From Jatrophihabitans endophyticus (GTDB lineage Bacteria; Actinomycetota; Actinomycetes; Mycobacteriales; Jatrophihabitantaceae), in the NCBI RefSeq assembly GCF_900129455.1, contig NZ_FQVU01000002.1, forward strand, positions 496,001 to 560,000: a stretch of 64,000 nucleotides of DNA, in the 5' to 3' direction. Shown in pieces: positions 1 to 9,463 of this stretch. Numbering within the stretch: the first letter of the stretch is position 1; the number at the start of each line of letters is the position of its first letter. The translations under genes were made by a program, and so were the position numbers. The notes under the pieces were generated by a model that worked only from the letters and a program-made list of their open reading frames with translations, did no database searches and was not told the origin of the DNA.

Positions 1-217
1 GGACCGGGAGCCGAACCACCACCTCGGTTTCGGGCGCGGCGCGCACGCCTGCGTCGGGGCTGCCCTCGGCCTGCGGGTGCTGCGGGCCGCGCTCGACGGG
101 TTCGGGCGTCGTTTCCCGGCGGCCACGCTCGTCGAGTCGCCCGCCTGGGCCGCGAACGCGACCCTGCGCGGCCCCGCCGCGGTGCTCGTCTCACCCACCG
201 GACGCGAGAGGAGGTGA
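1..217 (+). CDS. Cytochrome P450, C-terminal fragment
   Basis: This is the last 71 codons of a cytochrome P450; the rest lies upstream of the window. The heme-binding loop is plain: LGFGRGAHACVG fits the FGxGxHxCxG signature, with Cys as the axial thiolate ligand. The helix that follows (ALGLRVLRAAL) and the closing beta region are of normal length for the family. The substrate cannot be judged from this piece. AGGAGG at 209-214 overlaps its stop codon and leads only to a five-codon reading frame starting at 223. Confidence 0.9.
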   Translation, partial: DREPNHHLGFGRGAHACVGAALGLRVLRAALDGFGRRFPAATLVESPAWAANATLRGPAAVLVSPTGRERR

Positions 218-370
218 GCGTCATGACGTACGTCCACTGAGCACGGTCCAAGGTCCGCAGCGAACCTACGGGCCGACAGGACCCGCCGGGCCGACACCGC
301 TCGGGCCGGCGGGCCCCCGACCGTCGCCGCCGACATCCCGCGTCCCCTCCGATCCGAAACGGGCTCCGCC

Positions 371-1801
371 ATGACGTTCGCCCTGCACCCGCACCGCAGG
401 ACCGCCGGCCGCGTCGCCGCGCTGGCCCTGTCGGTCCTGACGCTGGCCGCGGGCACGCCGGCCCACGCCGCCAGTCGCCCGACGCTCGATCGCTTCGGCG
501 CCCTGGTCGCGTCGCGGACGAGCACGGCCGCTGCGGTGGCCGATCTCGCCGTGTTGCAGCGGATCGCCCAGCGCGACCACGGCAACCGGGCGACGGGCAC
601 GCGGGGGTACCGCGACTCGCAGGACTTCGCCGTGCGCCGGTTGCGGGCCGCCGGCTACCGCGTGCAGCTGCAGCCCGTGCCGTACACCAAGTTCCACGTG
701 AGCGCCGAGCGCACGCGGCTGCAGCTCGGGGCCCGCACCGTACGACTCACCTCCCTGCTCATGGACGAGTCGCCCGCACGGCGGGTCACGAACGCGCCGC
801 TCGTGGCCCCCGCCGACGGCCCGACGGCCGGCTGCCAGGCCGCCGACTTCGCCGGGCAGGACGTCAGCGGCGCCGTCGTGCTCGAGCCGCGCGCGTCGTG
901 CGGCTACGCCGCCCAGCTCGCGGTCGCGGCGGGCCTCGGTGCCACGGCGGTGCTGCTCTCCTATCCCACGCCGCGGCCGCAGAACGTCCTGCGGCTGCAC
1001 TGGTTCGACAGCACGCCGCCGGCGATCCCGCTCGCCTCCATCCGGCACACCGACGAGACGGCGTTGCGGGCGGCGCTCGCCCGCGGACCGATCCGCGTCG
1101 ACCTCGACTGGCGCGGTCACGACGTCAGCGGCGTCACGCACACCGTGATCGCCGAGACGCGCGGCGGCTCGGCGCATCACGTGGTCATGTTCGGCGGCCA
1201 CCTCGACAGCGTCGACGAGGGGCCGGGCATCAACGACAACGGGTCGGCCGTGGCGGCGGTGCTCGAGACGGCGGTGGCGCTCGCGCCGTTCCAGGACCGG
1301 CTGCGCAACCGGGTGCGCTTCGTCCTCTGGGGCGCCGAGGAGCTCGTCGACGTCGGGTCGGACCACTACGTGGCGCAGCTCGACGCGCAGCAGCGGGCCG
1401 ACATCGACGTCTACGTCAACGCCGAGATGATCGCGTCGGACAACTTCGTCCGCTTCGTCATGGCGGGCGCGGGCATCGTGTCAGCCCCGTTCGAGGCCTA
1501 CTACGCCGCCCGCGACCTGCCGATCGAGCGGGTCGGCTCGGACGCCGTCGGCTCGGACCAGGAGCCGTTCTTCGCGGCCGGCATCCCGATCGCCGGTCTG
1601 TTCGACGGCGCGCTCGGCGTCAAGACGCCGGCACAGGCCGCCGTCTACGGCGGCCGGGCAGGGCAGCTCTACGCCTCGTGCTACCACCAGGCCTGCGACA
1701 CGCTGGCCGCGATCGACCGGCGCGCGCTCGAGCAGAGCACCCACGGCCTCGCCTACGCCGTCGCCACCCTCGCGGGGCAGGCGGCTCCCGGCGCGCGCTG
1801 A
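371..1801 (+). CDS. Secreted M28-family zinc aminopeptidase
   Basis: A 476-residue exported metallopeptidase. An N-terminal signal peptide ends near the AHA-A site (about residue 34). A PA-like insert precedes the M28 domain, whose metal-binding segments are visible: GGHLDSV (about residue 277), GINDNGS (about 290), WGAEE (about 322) and YHQACDT (about 438). In the well-studied Streptomyces griseus enzyme the fourth ligand is Asp in NFDMIGS; here the matching segment reads NAEMIAS, giving Glu. The SDQEPFFAAGIPIAG segment is also family-typical. It probably releases N-terminal residues from peptides outside the cell. It stands alone, with no strong ribosome-binding site. Confidence 0.88.
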   Translation: MTFALHPHRRTAGRVAALALSVLTLAAGTPAHAASRPTLDRFGALVASRTSTAAAVADLAVLQRIAQRDHGNRATGTRGYRDSQDFAVRRLRAAGYRVQLQPVPYTKFHVSAERTRLQLGARTVRLTSLLMDESPARRVTNAPLVAPADGPTAGCQAADFAGQDVSGAVVLEPRASCGYAAQLAVAAGLGATAVLLSYPTPRPQNVLRLHWFDSTPPAIPLASIRHTDETALRAALARGPIRVDLDWRGHDVSGVTHTVIAETRGGSAHHVVMFGGHLDSVDEGPGINDNGSAVAAVLETAVALAPFQDRLRNRVRFVLWGAEELVDVGSDHYVAQLDAQQRADIDVYVNAEMIASDNFVRFVMAGAGIVSAPFEAYYAARDLPIERVGSDAVGSDQEPFFAAGIPIAGLFDGALGVKTPAQAAVYGGRAGQLYASCYHQACDTLAAIDRRALEQSTHGLAYAVATLAGQAAPGAR

Positions 1802-1825
1802 GCCTGCGACCCGGGCCGCGGCCGG

Positions 1826-2293
1826 TCACGGGCGGTAGTGCGTCTCGCCCTGCAGGTACCGCACGCCGCCGTCGTCGTCGACCGGCTCGTCGGGCGTGCG
1901 CACCGTGCCGTCGTCGATGACGTCGTAGACGTGTCGGCTCGCCCCCGCGCCGCAGTAAAGGTAGTTCTCGAGCGTCACGCTGCGGTTGCCGTCGGCGTCG
2001 AGATACGCACCGCGCCGGCCGAGGAAGAAGCATCGACCGTCGCCCTCGGACTCCGCGTGCGCGATCGCCCCGTGCAGGTCGCCGGTGGCGAGCCGCTGCC
2101 CCTGCACGCTGCGATAGACGGTGTCCGGATCGCTCCACACCGCCACGGCCAGCACGACGACCGTCGCGGCGAGCGCCGCGATGCAGGCACCGAGGACCGC
2201 GACGGTGACGACGAATGCGCGCCGTGACACCGGACGGCCTCGCCGCGCCCGTCGTTCCATCGCCGGGTTCGGCAACCCGCCCGTCTCCGTCAC
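1826..2293 (-). CDS. Membrane-anchored hypothetical protein
   Basis: A 155-residue protein with a basic N-terminus (MERRARRGRPVSRR), one strong transmembrane helix near residues 28-50 (FVVTVAVLGACIAALAATVV), then a soluble domain, predicted outside, with two Cys (CFFLG, YLYCGAG). The GTG start at 2293 is preferred because GGAGGGAGA lies just upstream. I do not recognise the family. It is divergent from the universal stress gene at 2438. Confidence 0.6.
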   Translation of the reverse strand: MTETGGLPNPAMERRARRGRPVSRRAFVVTVAVLGACIAALAATVVVLAVAVWSDPDTVYRSVQGQRLATGDLHGAIAHAESEGDGRCFFLGRRGAYLDADGNRSVTLENYLYCGAGASRHVYDVIDDGTVRTPDEPVDDDGGVRYLQGETHYRP

Positions 2294-2437
2294 GGCTCTC
2301 CCTCCGGGCCGCTCGTGCCGACCGGGCACGAGCCGACGGCCCGATCCATGTCGTTTCGGCGAGAAAGTACCCCATGCCCGGGTCGGCACGCCGTGCCTCG
2401 GGCAGCCACGACGCCGTCGCGGGCCTAGGCTCGTCCC

Positions 2438-2839
2438 ATGAGCGTCGTCGTGGGGTACGTGCCGGATGCAACGGGTCTCTTGGCCGTCAGGCAGGCGGCG
2501 CAGGAGGCGACCTGGCGCGGGACCGACGTCGTCATCGTCAACGTCATCGGGGCGAGCGGCTACACCACGCCGACCGCCGCCGACGAGCAGCACATGGACT
2601 CGGTCGCGGCGCTGCTCGCCGACGGCGGGGTCGCGCACACCGTCCGCACGGTCGGCGCCGAGGAGGGCGTCCGCCCGGCCGAGGCCATCCTGCAGATCGC
2701 CGACGAGGTCTCGGCCGACCTGATCGTCGTCGGCATCAAGCGCCGGTCCGCCGTCGCGAAGGCCGTGCTCGGCAGCACGGCCCAACGCGTGCTGACCGGC
2801 GCGGTCTGCCCCGTGCTCGCCGTCCGCTCCGACGACTGA
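2438..2839 (+). CDS. Universal stress protein (UspA family)
   Basis: A 133-residue single-domain Usp protein of normal family length. It has the N-terminal beta strand SVVVGYVPD and the C-terminal block ADLIVVGIKRRSAV...LGSTAQRVL. The ATP-binding pattern G-2X-G-9X-G(S/T) is partly broken: G99 is present and G112-S113 fit the spacing, but the second Gly is Arg102, so nucleotide binding may be altered. The last strand CPVLAVR is typical. Likely a cytosolic stress protein; nothing in the neighbourhood fixes a more specific role. Confidence 0.85.
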   Translation: MSVVVGYVPDATGLLAVRQAAQEATWRGTDVVIVNVIGASGYTTPTAADEQHMDSVAALLADGGVAHTVRTVGAEEGVRPAEAILQIADEVSADLIVVGIKRRSAVAKAVLGSTAQRVLTGAVCPVLAVRSDD

Positions 2840-2938
2840 CCCGCACCCTCGCTGCCCCGACCTTCGAACGCGACGGGCGCACGTAGCCGCTTGCCGTGTG
2901 CGGCGTGGCCGGGAACTCCGCGCAGCTAGGCTGCCGCC

Positions 2939-3490
2939 ATGCGACGCCACCTCGCGACCCGCGGTTGGCTACCGGTCTTTGCGGCATCGGCCGTCGCAAT
3001 CGGTTGCGTGGCGTGCGCATCGGACGAGCAGACGACCGTCACCGTCCGCAGCAGCAACAGCTACTACGGCGAAGCTTCCTACGACGACGGCGTGACCGAT
3101 ACCCGTGCCGCGATTCCGGCGGTAGACCTGCCCACTGCGTCCGGCGCCAGTCTGACTGTGCACGCCACCGCGGAGGCGCCCCCCACGCCGCGCTTCGCGT
3201 CGCGGTACCTGCGACATGGCAACGGGTCGCGCATCCAGCCGGCGGACCACCACGCAACCATCCGATTTGCCATCTCGAACTGGAACGGCAGCCACTTCTC
3301 CCACAACACCTGGGCGGACCCGGGTGCGACCCCCGTCCGCGTCGGCAGGTCGACACCGACAGACGTGCTCGCACGCGTCTACACCCTCGTTGTCGGCGAC
3401 ATCGTCGAATTCACCGACCGCGCGGGTCCCGAGCTCAGCCGAAGCGGCCCGACCCAGGTCGTGGTGCTGGAGGTCGTGAGCCGCGGTTAG
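2939..3490 (+). CDS. Putative lipoprotein or secreted protein
   Basis: A 183-residue protein of unknown function. The N-terminus has a charged start (MRRHLATRG), a hydrophobic stretch and two possible lipidation cysteines (AIGC, CVAC at about residues 23-26); neither is a textbook lipobox, so lipidation is tentative. The rest is polar, rich in Thr, Ser and Arg. The start is at the ATG where the hydrophobic leader begins. No recognised domain. Confidence 0.5.
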   Translation: MRRHLATRGWLPVFAASAVAIGCVACASDEQTTVTVRSSNSYYGEASYDDGVTDTRAAIPAVDLPTASGASLTVHATAEAPPTPRFASRYLRHGNGSRIQPADHHATIRFAISNWNGSHFSHNTWADPGATPVRVGRSTPTDVLARVYTLVVGDIVEFTDRAGPELSRSGPTQVVVLEVVSRG

Positions 3491-3809
3491 CTGTCAGCCC
3501 ACTCACGGCGCGGCTCCCACACCCCAAGGGCGCCTCGATCACACCGGCACGGGCGCGTTCGGTCGGTCGACGGTCGTGCCACCGACATCCTCCTCGGCAC
3601 TCTGGCGGGGCTCGCAAAGTTGAGCGAGTACCCCTCCGGCCTAACCCACGAAGGCTCGTAGTCGCCAGCCCGTGGTGTCTCCGATGCGAAGCGACGCGGA
3701 CCTAAGCCCAGCAGCTTCCCTTAAGGCGCCCCCTCCCGCCACTGCTACGACTACCGCGAAGCTGCCTGATGGACGATCAGCGCCGAGTGTGTCGCCGGAA
3801 TCTCAGCGG
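3491..3809. other. Intergenic region at left edge of the defence island
   Basis: No supportable gene here. Base composition is a little lower in GC than its surroundings. This is where the core-like genes on the left give way to the jet operon, so it is the likely left boundary of the inserted block. I looked for a copy of the tRNA-Ser 3' end (15621-15650) as an attachment-site repeat and did not see one. Confidence 0.5.
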
Positions 3810-4880
3810 TCAGCAACCGGCCCAGCCGGCACCGGTCAGAGCACGCACCCCGACCGCCTCCTGCGGCATTCGGCATCCCGACGCCAACAGGGCGGCAACC
3901 CGGTCTGCGACATCGGTGCCTGCTTCGTCGGGCCCAGCGAGCCAGCGGGTCAGATCGGCAGCTGCGGCTACCTCGACACTGCGTCCGGCGGTCTGCTCAG
4001 CGCCGCTGTTCAGAAGTTGCCGGTACAGACGCAGCGCCGGCCGGACCGGCGGCAGCTGCTCGAGGTCGGAGATCCGGGCGGCTGCGGCCGGGATACGCAG
4101 CCCGTCGAAGTCGAGGTCACCGAAGTAGCGGACCTCGTCCGCCGCGGGGTGTAGTTCCGGAACTGTCCGGACCGACGCCTCGAAGGCGCCGCCCGCTCCC
4201 CATGCCACCCAGCCGATGCCGAACGGCTCGCGGCGCACGCACTCGAGCAGGGTGGTGAAGGTATCGGAGTTCTCGACGACGAGAAGGACGCCGCCGGGCC
4301 CGGTGTGCACCGCCGGGAGCGGCGGATGAGCGCGGAACGTGCGCAGCAGGGCGAGGGTCAGCCGGTCCGGGCCGAACAGGCCGGTGCCGAGCAATCGGTC
4401 GAGGGTCTTCTCGTGCCCGAAGATCTCCAAGGACCGTTCCCGCAGCGGCACCCGGTCAGTGTCGCGGCTGCGGTCACGCAGCCAGTCATTCACGCACGCC
4501 AGGCGATGCACCTGTGACACGGTCAGGCGGGCGGTCGCCGCCCACGCCAGTTCCGGGCGCCACACTTTCGCCCGGGCCATCGCGGCCGCGGTCGGGGTCG
4601 CGTCCGGCGCCGGGAGCGTCACCTGCCGCGGAAGCCAGGGGCGGGCGGTGCGGTCCTGGGCCTGGGAGGACGACAATAGGCCGGCGGCAGCGAGCGTACG
4701 GAGATCCTCGGCTAGCACCGCCCGCTGCTCTGCGCGGCCGACCGAGGCCGGGTCGGCTTGGGCTGCGAGCCGCCACAGATCTTCTAGGCGCACGGTGCGG
4801 TTCGGCCACTCCTCGAGCGCCGCGGCCAGCCGCGCCTGGCGGCCGGTGAGGGTCCCGGTCTCGGGCACCGCGGCCGTCAC
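3810..4880 (-). CDS. jetD: Wadjet protein JetD (Toprim-type nuclease subunit)
   Basis: A 356-residue protein, last gene of the jet operon; its ATG overlaps the jetC stop by 4 bp, indicating translational coupling. An N-terminal helical, winged-helix-like part (residues 1-170) is followed by a Toprim-like C-terminal part. The acidic motifs are clear: VVENSDTF (about residue 200, the conserved Glu) and YFGDLDFDG (about residue 250, the DxD pair). In Wadjet systems JetD is the topoisomerase VI/Spo11-like subunit that cuts circular plasmid DNA after loop extrusion by JetABC. The assignment rests on these motifs and gene order. Confidence 0.85.
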   Translation of the reverse strand: MTAAVPETGTLTGRQARLAAALEEWPNRTVRLEDLWRLAAQADPASVGRAEQRAVLAEDLRTLAAAGLLSSSQAQDRTARPWLPRQVTLPAPDATPTAAAMARAKVWRPELAWAATARLTVSQVHRLACVNDWLRDRSRDTDRVPLRERSLEIFGHEKTLDRLLGTGLFGPDRLTLALLRTFRAHPPLPAVHTGPGGVLLVVENSDTFTTLLECVRREPFGIGWVAWGAGGAFEASVRTVPELHPAADEVRYFGDLDFDGLRIPAAAARISDLEQLPPVRPALRLYRQLLNSGAEQTAGRSVEVAAAADLTRWLAGPDEAGTDVADRVAALLASGCRMPQEAVGVRALTGAGWAGC

Positions 4881-7800
4881 CGGCCTGCCGGTTTCCGGTC
4901 CGGAGCGCTGCCGCTGGCTGCGCGCGTGCGCAGGTGAACCCGGGCTGCGGTGACGGTGCCGGGCCGGGAACCGGGGGTGTCACCGCCGCCGGCGGGCTCG
5001 TATGGGTCCGGCAGGCGGCGGCGCATCTCGTCGGCAACCTCGATGTATTTCAGCCCGGCCCGCAGGTCGGCGTCGTTCCGCATCCTGATCCACAGCGGGA
5101 ACGAGGCCAGCGCCCGGTCGTCGAATAGGCCGGTCGTGTACACCAGCTGGACGTTGAGGGCGGCGGCGACCATGGTCTGCATGTCGAGCAGGTAGCGGGC
5201 CGACGCCTTCCCGATCGGGTTGTCCAGGAACAGCACGCCGGCGTGCGGTGACCGCAGCCGGCCGCGGTTGTTGGCCTTCAACGCCGCCAGGGTGCAGTAC
5301 AGCAGGATGGCCGCGGTGAGTTCCTGCCCGCCGGAGAAGACGTCGTTCATCTCCTCGACCGGGGCGCGTTCGTCGCGCAGCACTTGGTCCGGTTTCAGGA
5401 CCGTTACCCGGAACCCGTTCGGGACGGCGGCTTTCACGCCGGCCAGCAGCAGGTTGAACCCGTCCCGGCGCGACGACCGCGCGGCCTGCCCGGGGTCCCG
5501 TTCGCGGGCCAGCTTGTCGAGCAGGTCCCCGACGCGGGTGGCGATGGTGGCCGCGTCCGGGTGCGTGTATCGGATCTGCAGGAAGTCCTTCCCGGCCCAG
5601 TCGCCGAGGGTGTCCGGCAGCCGCGACAGCCGCGACGCCTGCCCGACGGTCCTCAGCGCCTGCTCGACCAGCGTGGCCAGCTGCCGGGCGATGATGCCGC
5701 GGTGCCGCAGCGCGTCCTCGAGCTCGCCCTGCAGCGATGTGCGCCGCGCCGTCATCTGGCCGGACCAGTCGACGGCGTTGGCCGCGACGACGTCGCCCGG
5801 CGAGTCCAGCAGCGCCGTCCGCAGCGGGTTGCGCATCTGCTCGTACTTCTCCGAGCGGGTGAACTCGATGAGTTCGTCGTGGGCGCGGCGGGCGGCGTCG
5901 CGGGCCAACTGCTTGGCCAGCGTGGTCTGCTGCAGCTGGTCCCGGGCGGTTTCGGCGGCGGTCTCGGCAGCGGCGGCCACCCCGGCGAACGGCGGCACGT
6001 CTCCGGGCTCGGTACTGGTCGCGTTGCCGCTGGCCTGCAGGACGGCAGCCAGCGGTCGGTACGTCCCGCCGAACGCGGCCGCGCGGCGTTCGGCGTCGAC
6101 GACCCGGACCGTGAGCGTCTCGATGCGGCCGGTCACCTCGTCCAGCGCAGCCTGCGCGGCCCGTTGGACGACGGTCGCGCGGGCGAGCAGCTCGTCGCCT
6201 TGCGCGATCGATGTCGGCCGCCACTCTTGCGCCAGGTTGATCCAGCTGCCGCTCCCGTCACCCGGAGCGGAGTCGGCGTAAGCCGTCCGGGCCTCACCGA
6301 CCCGGACGGCGACCTCCTCCACGCGGCGGGTCAACGCCTGCACCTGCTGCTGCGCGAGTTCGGCCGCACGGGCCCACAGCGACGGGGCGGCGCCGTCCGG
6401 GCCGGCGAGCAATTCTCGCGCGGCCTGCAGATGATCGACGGGCCGCATCGCCAGTTCCCGATGGAGGGACTGGGCCGTCTCGGCGGCCTTGTCCGCGGCA
6501 ATCTTCAGCTCCTCCGCGGGCGCGGCGGCGCGGTAGTTCGCTGCGGCCGCGTCGTAGGCGGCGGTGAGCTCGGCGACCGTCTCGGTGGGCGGTTGGACGT
6601 CCACGGCCCGCGTGGATGTCTCCACGCCGGCCATCGCGTGCCGCAGCCGTGCCGCCTCGTCCCGGCGGCGGCTACGGTCGGCCCGGAGCTGTTCGGCCTC
6701 GGCCAATGCCTGGTCACGCCGAGTTTCGGCGTCCTCGGCCGCGCGGCGGGCCGCGGCGGCGGCGTCGTGGAGGCCGGGCAGGTCGGCTTCGACCTGCTCG
6801 GCGGCCCGGACGGCGTCGGCGAGCATGGCGAGATCCTTGACCCGGTCCGCAGCGGCCCGTTCTCCGTCACGGGCCCGGCCCAGCTGCTCGGTCGCAGTTT
6901 GCCGGTCCTGCTCGGCTTCGGTGACCCGATGGGCGGCGGCGGCGTGCGCGACCTGTGCCGCGTCCGCGACCGCGGTGGTCTCGGCGGCGGTGGCCTGCAG
7001 CGCGGCCAGGTGCCCGGCCGGGTGGTCCGCGCGCCACGCCGCGATCGTAGCGCGAGCGGCGCTGAGTTCCTGGACCTGCCGGGTGGTGCTGGTGATGCTC
7101 TCGCTGCGGGCGGCCATGACGCTCAGGATCTGGTCGCGGCGCTCCGCGGCGGCCTGCTCGTCGTACATGGCGGGGCTGGCCTCGACGACGAACCGGTCAT
7201 CGGCAACGGTGACGAGCTGCAGCAGCGCCGCGCCGCTGCCGATGGTGACGGCTGCGGCCGGCAGCAGCCGTGCCTCAAGCAGCACTTCGCGCGCGGCGGG
7301 CAGCTGGCTGGGGTCGGTGACGACGATCCCGTCGGCGAGGTCGGGGTGGGCGGCGACAAGTTCCGGCCGCTCGCCGGGTGCAGCCGCCCCGGACAGGTAC
7401 CGCCACCCGGAGTGCGCGGCGATCCCGGCCTCGGTCAGCTTGCCCAGGGCCCGCTCGACCTCGCTGCGGGGCGGAAGGAGCCCACCGTCGCCGAGCGCGT
7501 CGAGGACACGCTGGTCGTCGCGCTGGTGGCCGCGCAGCTCGTCGAGCGCGTCGGTGTGCGCGTCCATGTCGTCCTGAAGCGCGGCCGTGATCGCGTCAAC
7601 CCGGTCGTCGAACGCGGTGACCAGCAGCGGCTCGTCGCCGCCGACCGCCTGGTGCACCGCCGGCAGCGCCGCGACGCGCCGCGTGTGTTCCTCGGCTGTG
7701 TGAGCGGCGTCGACTGCGGTGTGGCGACGGGCGACCGCGGCTTGGGCGATGTCCCGCTTCCGTCGTTCCTCGTCCGTGGCGTCCTTCAGCGCGGTGGCGG

Positions 7801-9400
7801 CGTCGGCGTCGGCTCGCTCGCGGTCGGCGAGCTCCAGTTGGGCGGCGTCGTTGACCTCGCCCGCAGCTGCCGCCTCGTCGGGGACGGACCGGGGGGTGGT
7901 GCCGGGGCGGGCCAGGCCGCTCGCGACGGCCGCAGCGACCTTGGCGGCCGCGTCGTCGACCACGCGTTTCATCTGCTTGGCCCGTTCCTCCAGCCGCGAT
8001 GCGGTCTCCAGCGCGCTGCTGCGTTCGCCGTCGGCGTCAGCGGCGTCAGCCGTCCGCGTGGCGGCACGGGTCTCGGCGTCGGTCGCGTCGGTCTGCGCGG
8101 TCGTGGCGGCGGCGTCGAGGCCAGCGAGCAGCCGCGCGGCCGCCTGGTCGCGCCGCCGCAGCGTCGGCGCCGCCTCGGAGTCGGCCGCCTCGAGCAGCTG
8201 TGCGGCCTCCTCGGCGCGAGCCTGCGCCGTGACGCTCTCGGCCAGTTTCGGGACGACGGTCCACCCGGCCGCGACCAGCTGTTGCCGGGCCAGCCGGTCC
8301 CGGACCTCGCCGGCTTCGGCTTCGGTCTGCTGCTGCCGCAGCCGCAGCGTCTGCCGTCGGACCTCGCGGATCACCTGGGTGGCGCGATCGCGTTCGGTGG
8401 TGCGGGGAGCGTGGAACGTCTCCGCTTCGGCGAGCTCGCCCTGCAGGGTCTCCTCGGCGCGGGTCTCCTGGACGTGCCGGGCAGCGAGCGCGGCAGCGAG
8501 CTGCTGGGCGGACGTGCGGGCCGCCGCGGCGCGGGCCGCGGTGTCGGCGTCCTCCTGGTGTGCGCCGGCGAGCACGTCGAGGCCGGCGATCGCGCCGTCG
8601 AGGAAGTCGCGTTCGAGCAGCATGCTGTCGCGCTCGGCCAGGGTGGCCGACCACTTTTCGAAGTTGTCGGCGACCGCGACGGAGTCCTCCGGCTCGGACA
8701 CGATCGTGAGCAGCCACTCGATGAACTCGGCCGAGGACTTGAACGCGAACGCGTTGGCGGCGTCGCCTTCGTCGACGTTCATGCGGCGTTGGATGTCGAA
8801 CAGGTCCGGTTCGAGGCCGAGGCTGCGCAGGTGCGTGACCCACTGCCCCTGGTCCTCGCCGATCCAGGCGACCTGCACCGACGGGTCGGCCTGGCCGATC
8901 TCGCGCACCTCGTCGCGGTAGCCCTCCAGCCGGCGGCGTCGGCCGGTGTCGGCGACCGGGAGGGTGTCGAAGGTGAGCATCCCGTCGGTGGGCCGGAACG
9001 AGTACCAGGCTTCGACGAGCGGGTTGGTGCCGGCGGGGACCCTGTTCCGGCGCTGGAACACCTTGCCGGTGACGACGAGGTCACCGGTGGTGACGTTCAT
9101 CCATTCCAGCGCCACATGCCCGGTGTCGGTGTCGGACACGAACTTGTCCAGTGACGCGCCACCGACGGTGCGGCGTCGGCCGGGCAGAACGACTGAGAAC
9201 AACAGCTTGAGCAGCACGGTTTTGCCGCCGCCGTTCTCGAGCATCAGCAGCGACACCGGCGACGGGCGCCGCAGGATCGGGCCGAGCAGGGTCGCCTGCC
9301 CGACCGGCGCGCCGATGCCGGACAGGTCGAGGGTGACGTCGGCGTACCGGGCGCCGCGGGGACCGATGCCGACGAGCCGGGCACGGTTGATTTCATACAT
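4877..9400 (-). CDS. jetC: Wadjet protein JetC (SMC-like ATPase)
   Basis: A 1507-residue SMC/MukB-like ATPase. The N-terminal head carries a Walker A (LENGGGKTVLLKLL, Lys60). A long Ala/Glu/Arg-rich coiled coil fills about residues 260-1280, interrupted near the middle by a more globular hinge-like stretch. The C-terminal head has the signature FSGGQE (about residue 1353) and Walker B GVLFLDNPIGKAS (about 1390). The usual Walker B acidic pair DE is D-N here. A GAGGAC ribosome-binding site precedes the ATG. JetC drives DNA loop extrusion that senses small circular DNA. It sits 63 bp after jetB and overlaps jetD. Confidence 0.9.
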   Translation of the reverse strand: MYEINRARLVGIGPRGARYADVTLDLSGIGAPVGQATLLGPILRRPSPVSLLMLENGGGKTVLLKLLFSVVLPGRRRTVGGASLDKFVSDTDTGHVALEWMNVTTGDLVVTGKVFQRRNRVPAGTNPLVEAWYSFRPTDGMLTFDTLPVADTGRRRRLEGYRDEVREIGQADPSVQVAWIGEDQGQWVTHLRSLGLEPDLFDIQRRMNVDEGDAANAFAFKSSAEFIEWLLTIVSEPEDSVAVADNFEKWSATLAERDSMLLERDFLDGAIAGLDVLAGAHQEDADTAARAAAARTSAQQLAAALAARHVQETRAEETLQGELAEAETFHAPRTTERDRATQVIREVRRQTLRLRQQQTEAEAGEVRDRLARQQLVAAGWTVVPKLAESVTAQARAEEAAQLLEAADSEAAPTLRRRDQAAARLLAGLDAAATTAQTDATDAETRAATRTADAADADGERSSALETASRLEERAKQMKRVVDDAAAKVAAAVASGLARPGTTPRSVPDEAAAAGEVNDAAQLELADRERADADAATALKDATDEERRKRDIAQAAVARRHTAVDAAHTAEEHTRRVAALPAVHQAVGGDEPLLVTAFDDRVDAITAALQDDMDAHTDALDELRGHQRDDQRVLDALGDGGLLPPRSEVERALGKLTEAGIAAHSGWRYLSGAAAPGERPELVAAHPDLADGIVVTDPSQLPAAREVLLEARLLPAAAVTIGSGAALLQLVTVADDRFVVEASPAMYDEQAAAERRDQILSVMAARSESITSTTRQVQELSAARATIAAWRADHPAGHLAALQATAAETTAVADAAQVAHAAAAHRVTEAEQDRQTATEQLGRARDGERAAADRVKDLAMLADAVRAAEQVEADLPGLHDAAAAARRAAEDAETRRDQALAEAEQLRADRSRRRDEAARLRHAMAGVETSTRAVDVQPPTETVAELTAAYDAAAANYRAAAPAEELKIAADKAAETAQSLHRELAMRPVDHLQAARELLAGPDGAAPSLWARAAELAQQQVQALTRRVEEVAVRVGEARTAYADSAPGDGSGSWINLAQEWRPTSIAQGDELLARATVVQRAAQAALDEVTGRIETLTVRVVDAERRAAAFGGTYRPLAAVLQASGNATSTEPGDVPPFAGVAAAAETAAETARDQLQQTTLAKQLARDAARRAHDELIEFTRSEKYEQMRNPLRTALLDSPGDVVAANAVDWSGQMTARRTSLQGELEDALRHRGIIARQLATLVEQALRTVGQASRLSRLPDTLGDWAGKDFLQIRYTHPDAATIATRVGDLLDKLARERDPGQAARSSRRDGFNLLLAGVKAAVPNGFRVTVLKPDQVLRDERAPVEEMNDVFSGGQELTAAILLYCTLAALKANNRGRLRSPHAGVLFLDNPIGKASARYLLDMQTMVAAALNVQLVYTTGLFDDRALASFPLWIRMRNDADLRAGLKYIEVADEMRRRLPDPYEPAGGGDTPGSRPGTVTAARVHLRTRAASGSAPDRKPAGR

Positions 9401-9463
9401 GCGCTGTCCTCACGGGCGTCGAAGAGGGTACGGCGGACAGGTCGACGGGCTCGAGGTGGTGGC

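Noticed and set aside
3491-3809. Direct repeat of the tRNA-Ser 3' end as left attachment site
   Set aside because: No convincing match was seen by eye in this stretch.
5384-9154. A 1256-codon open frame antisense to jetC
   Set aside because: It mirrors the GC-rich codon pattern of jetC, shows only low-complexity Gly/Arg/Val composition and no domains; jetC has Walker motifs and a ribosome-binding site.
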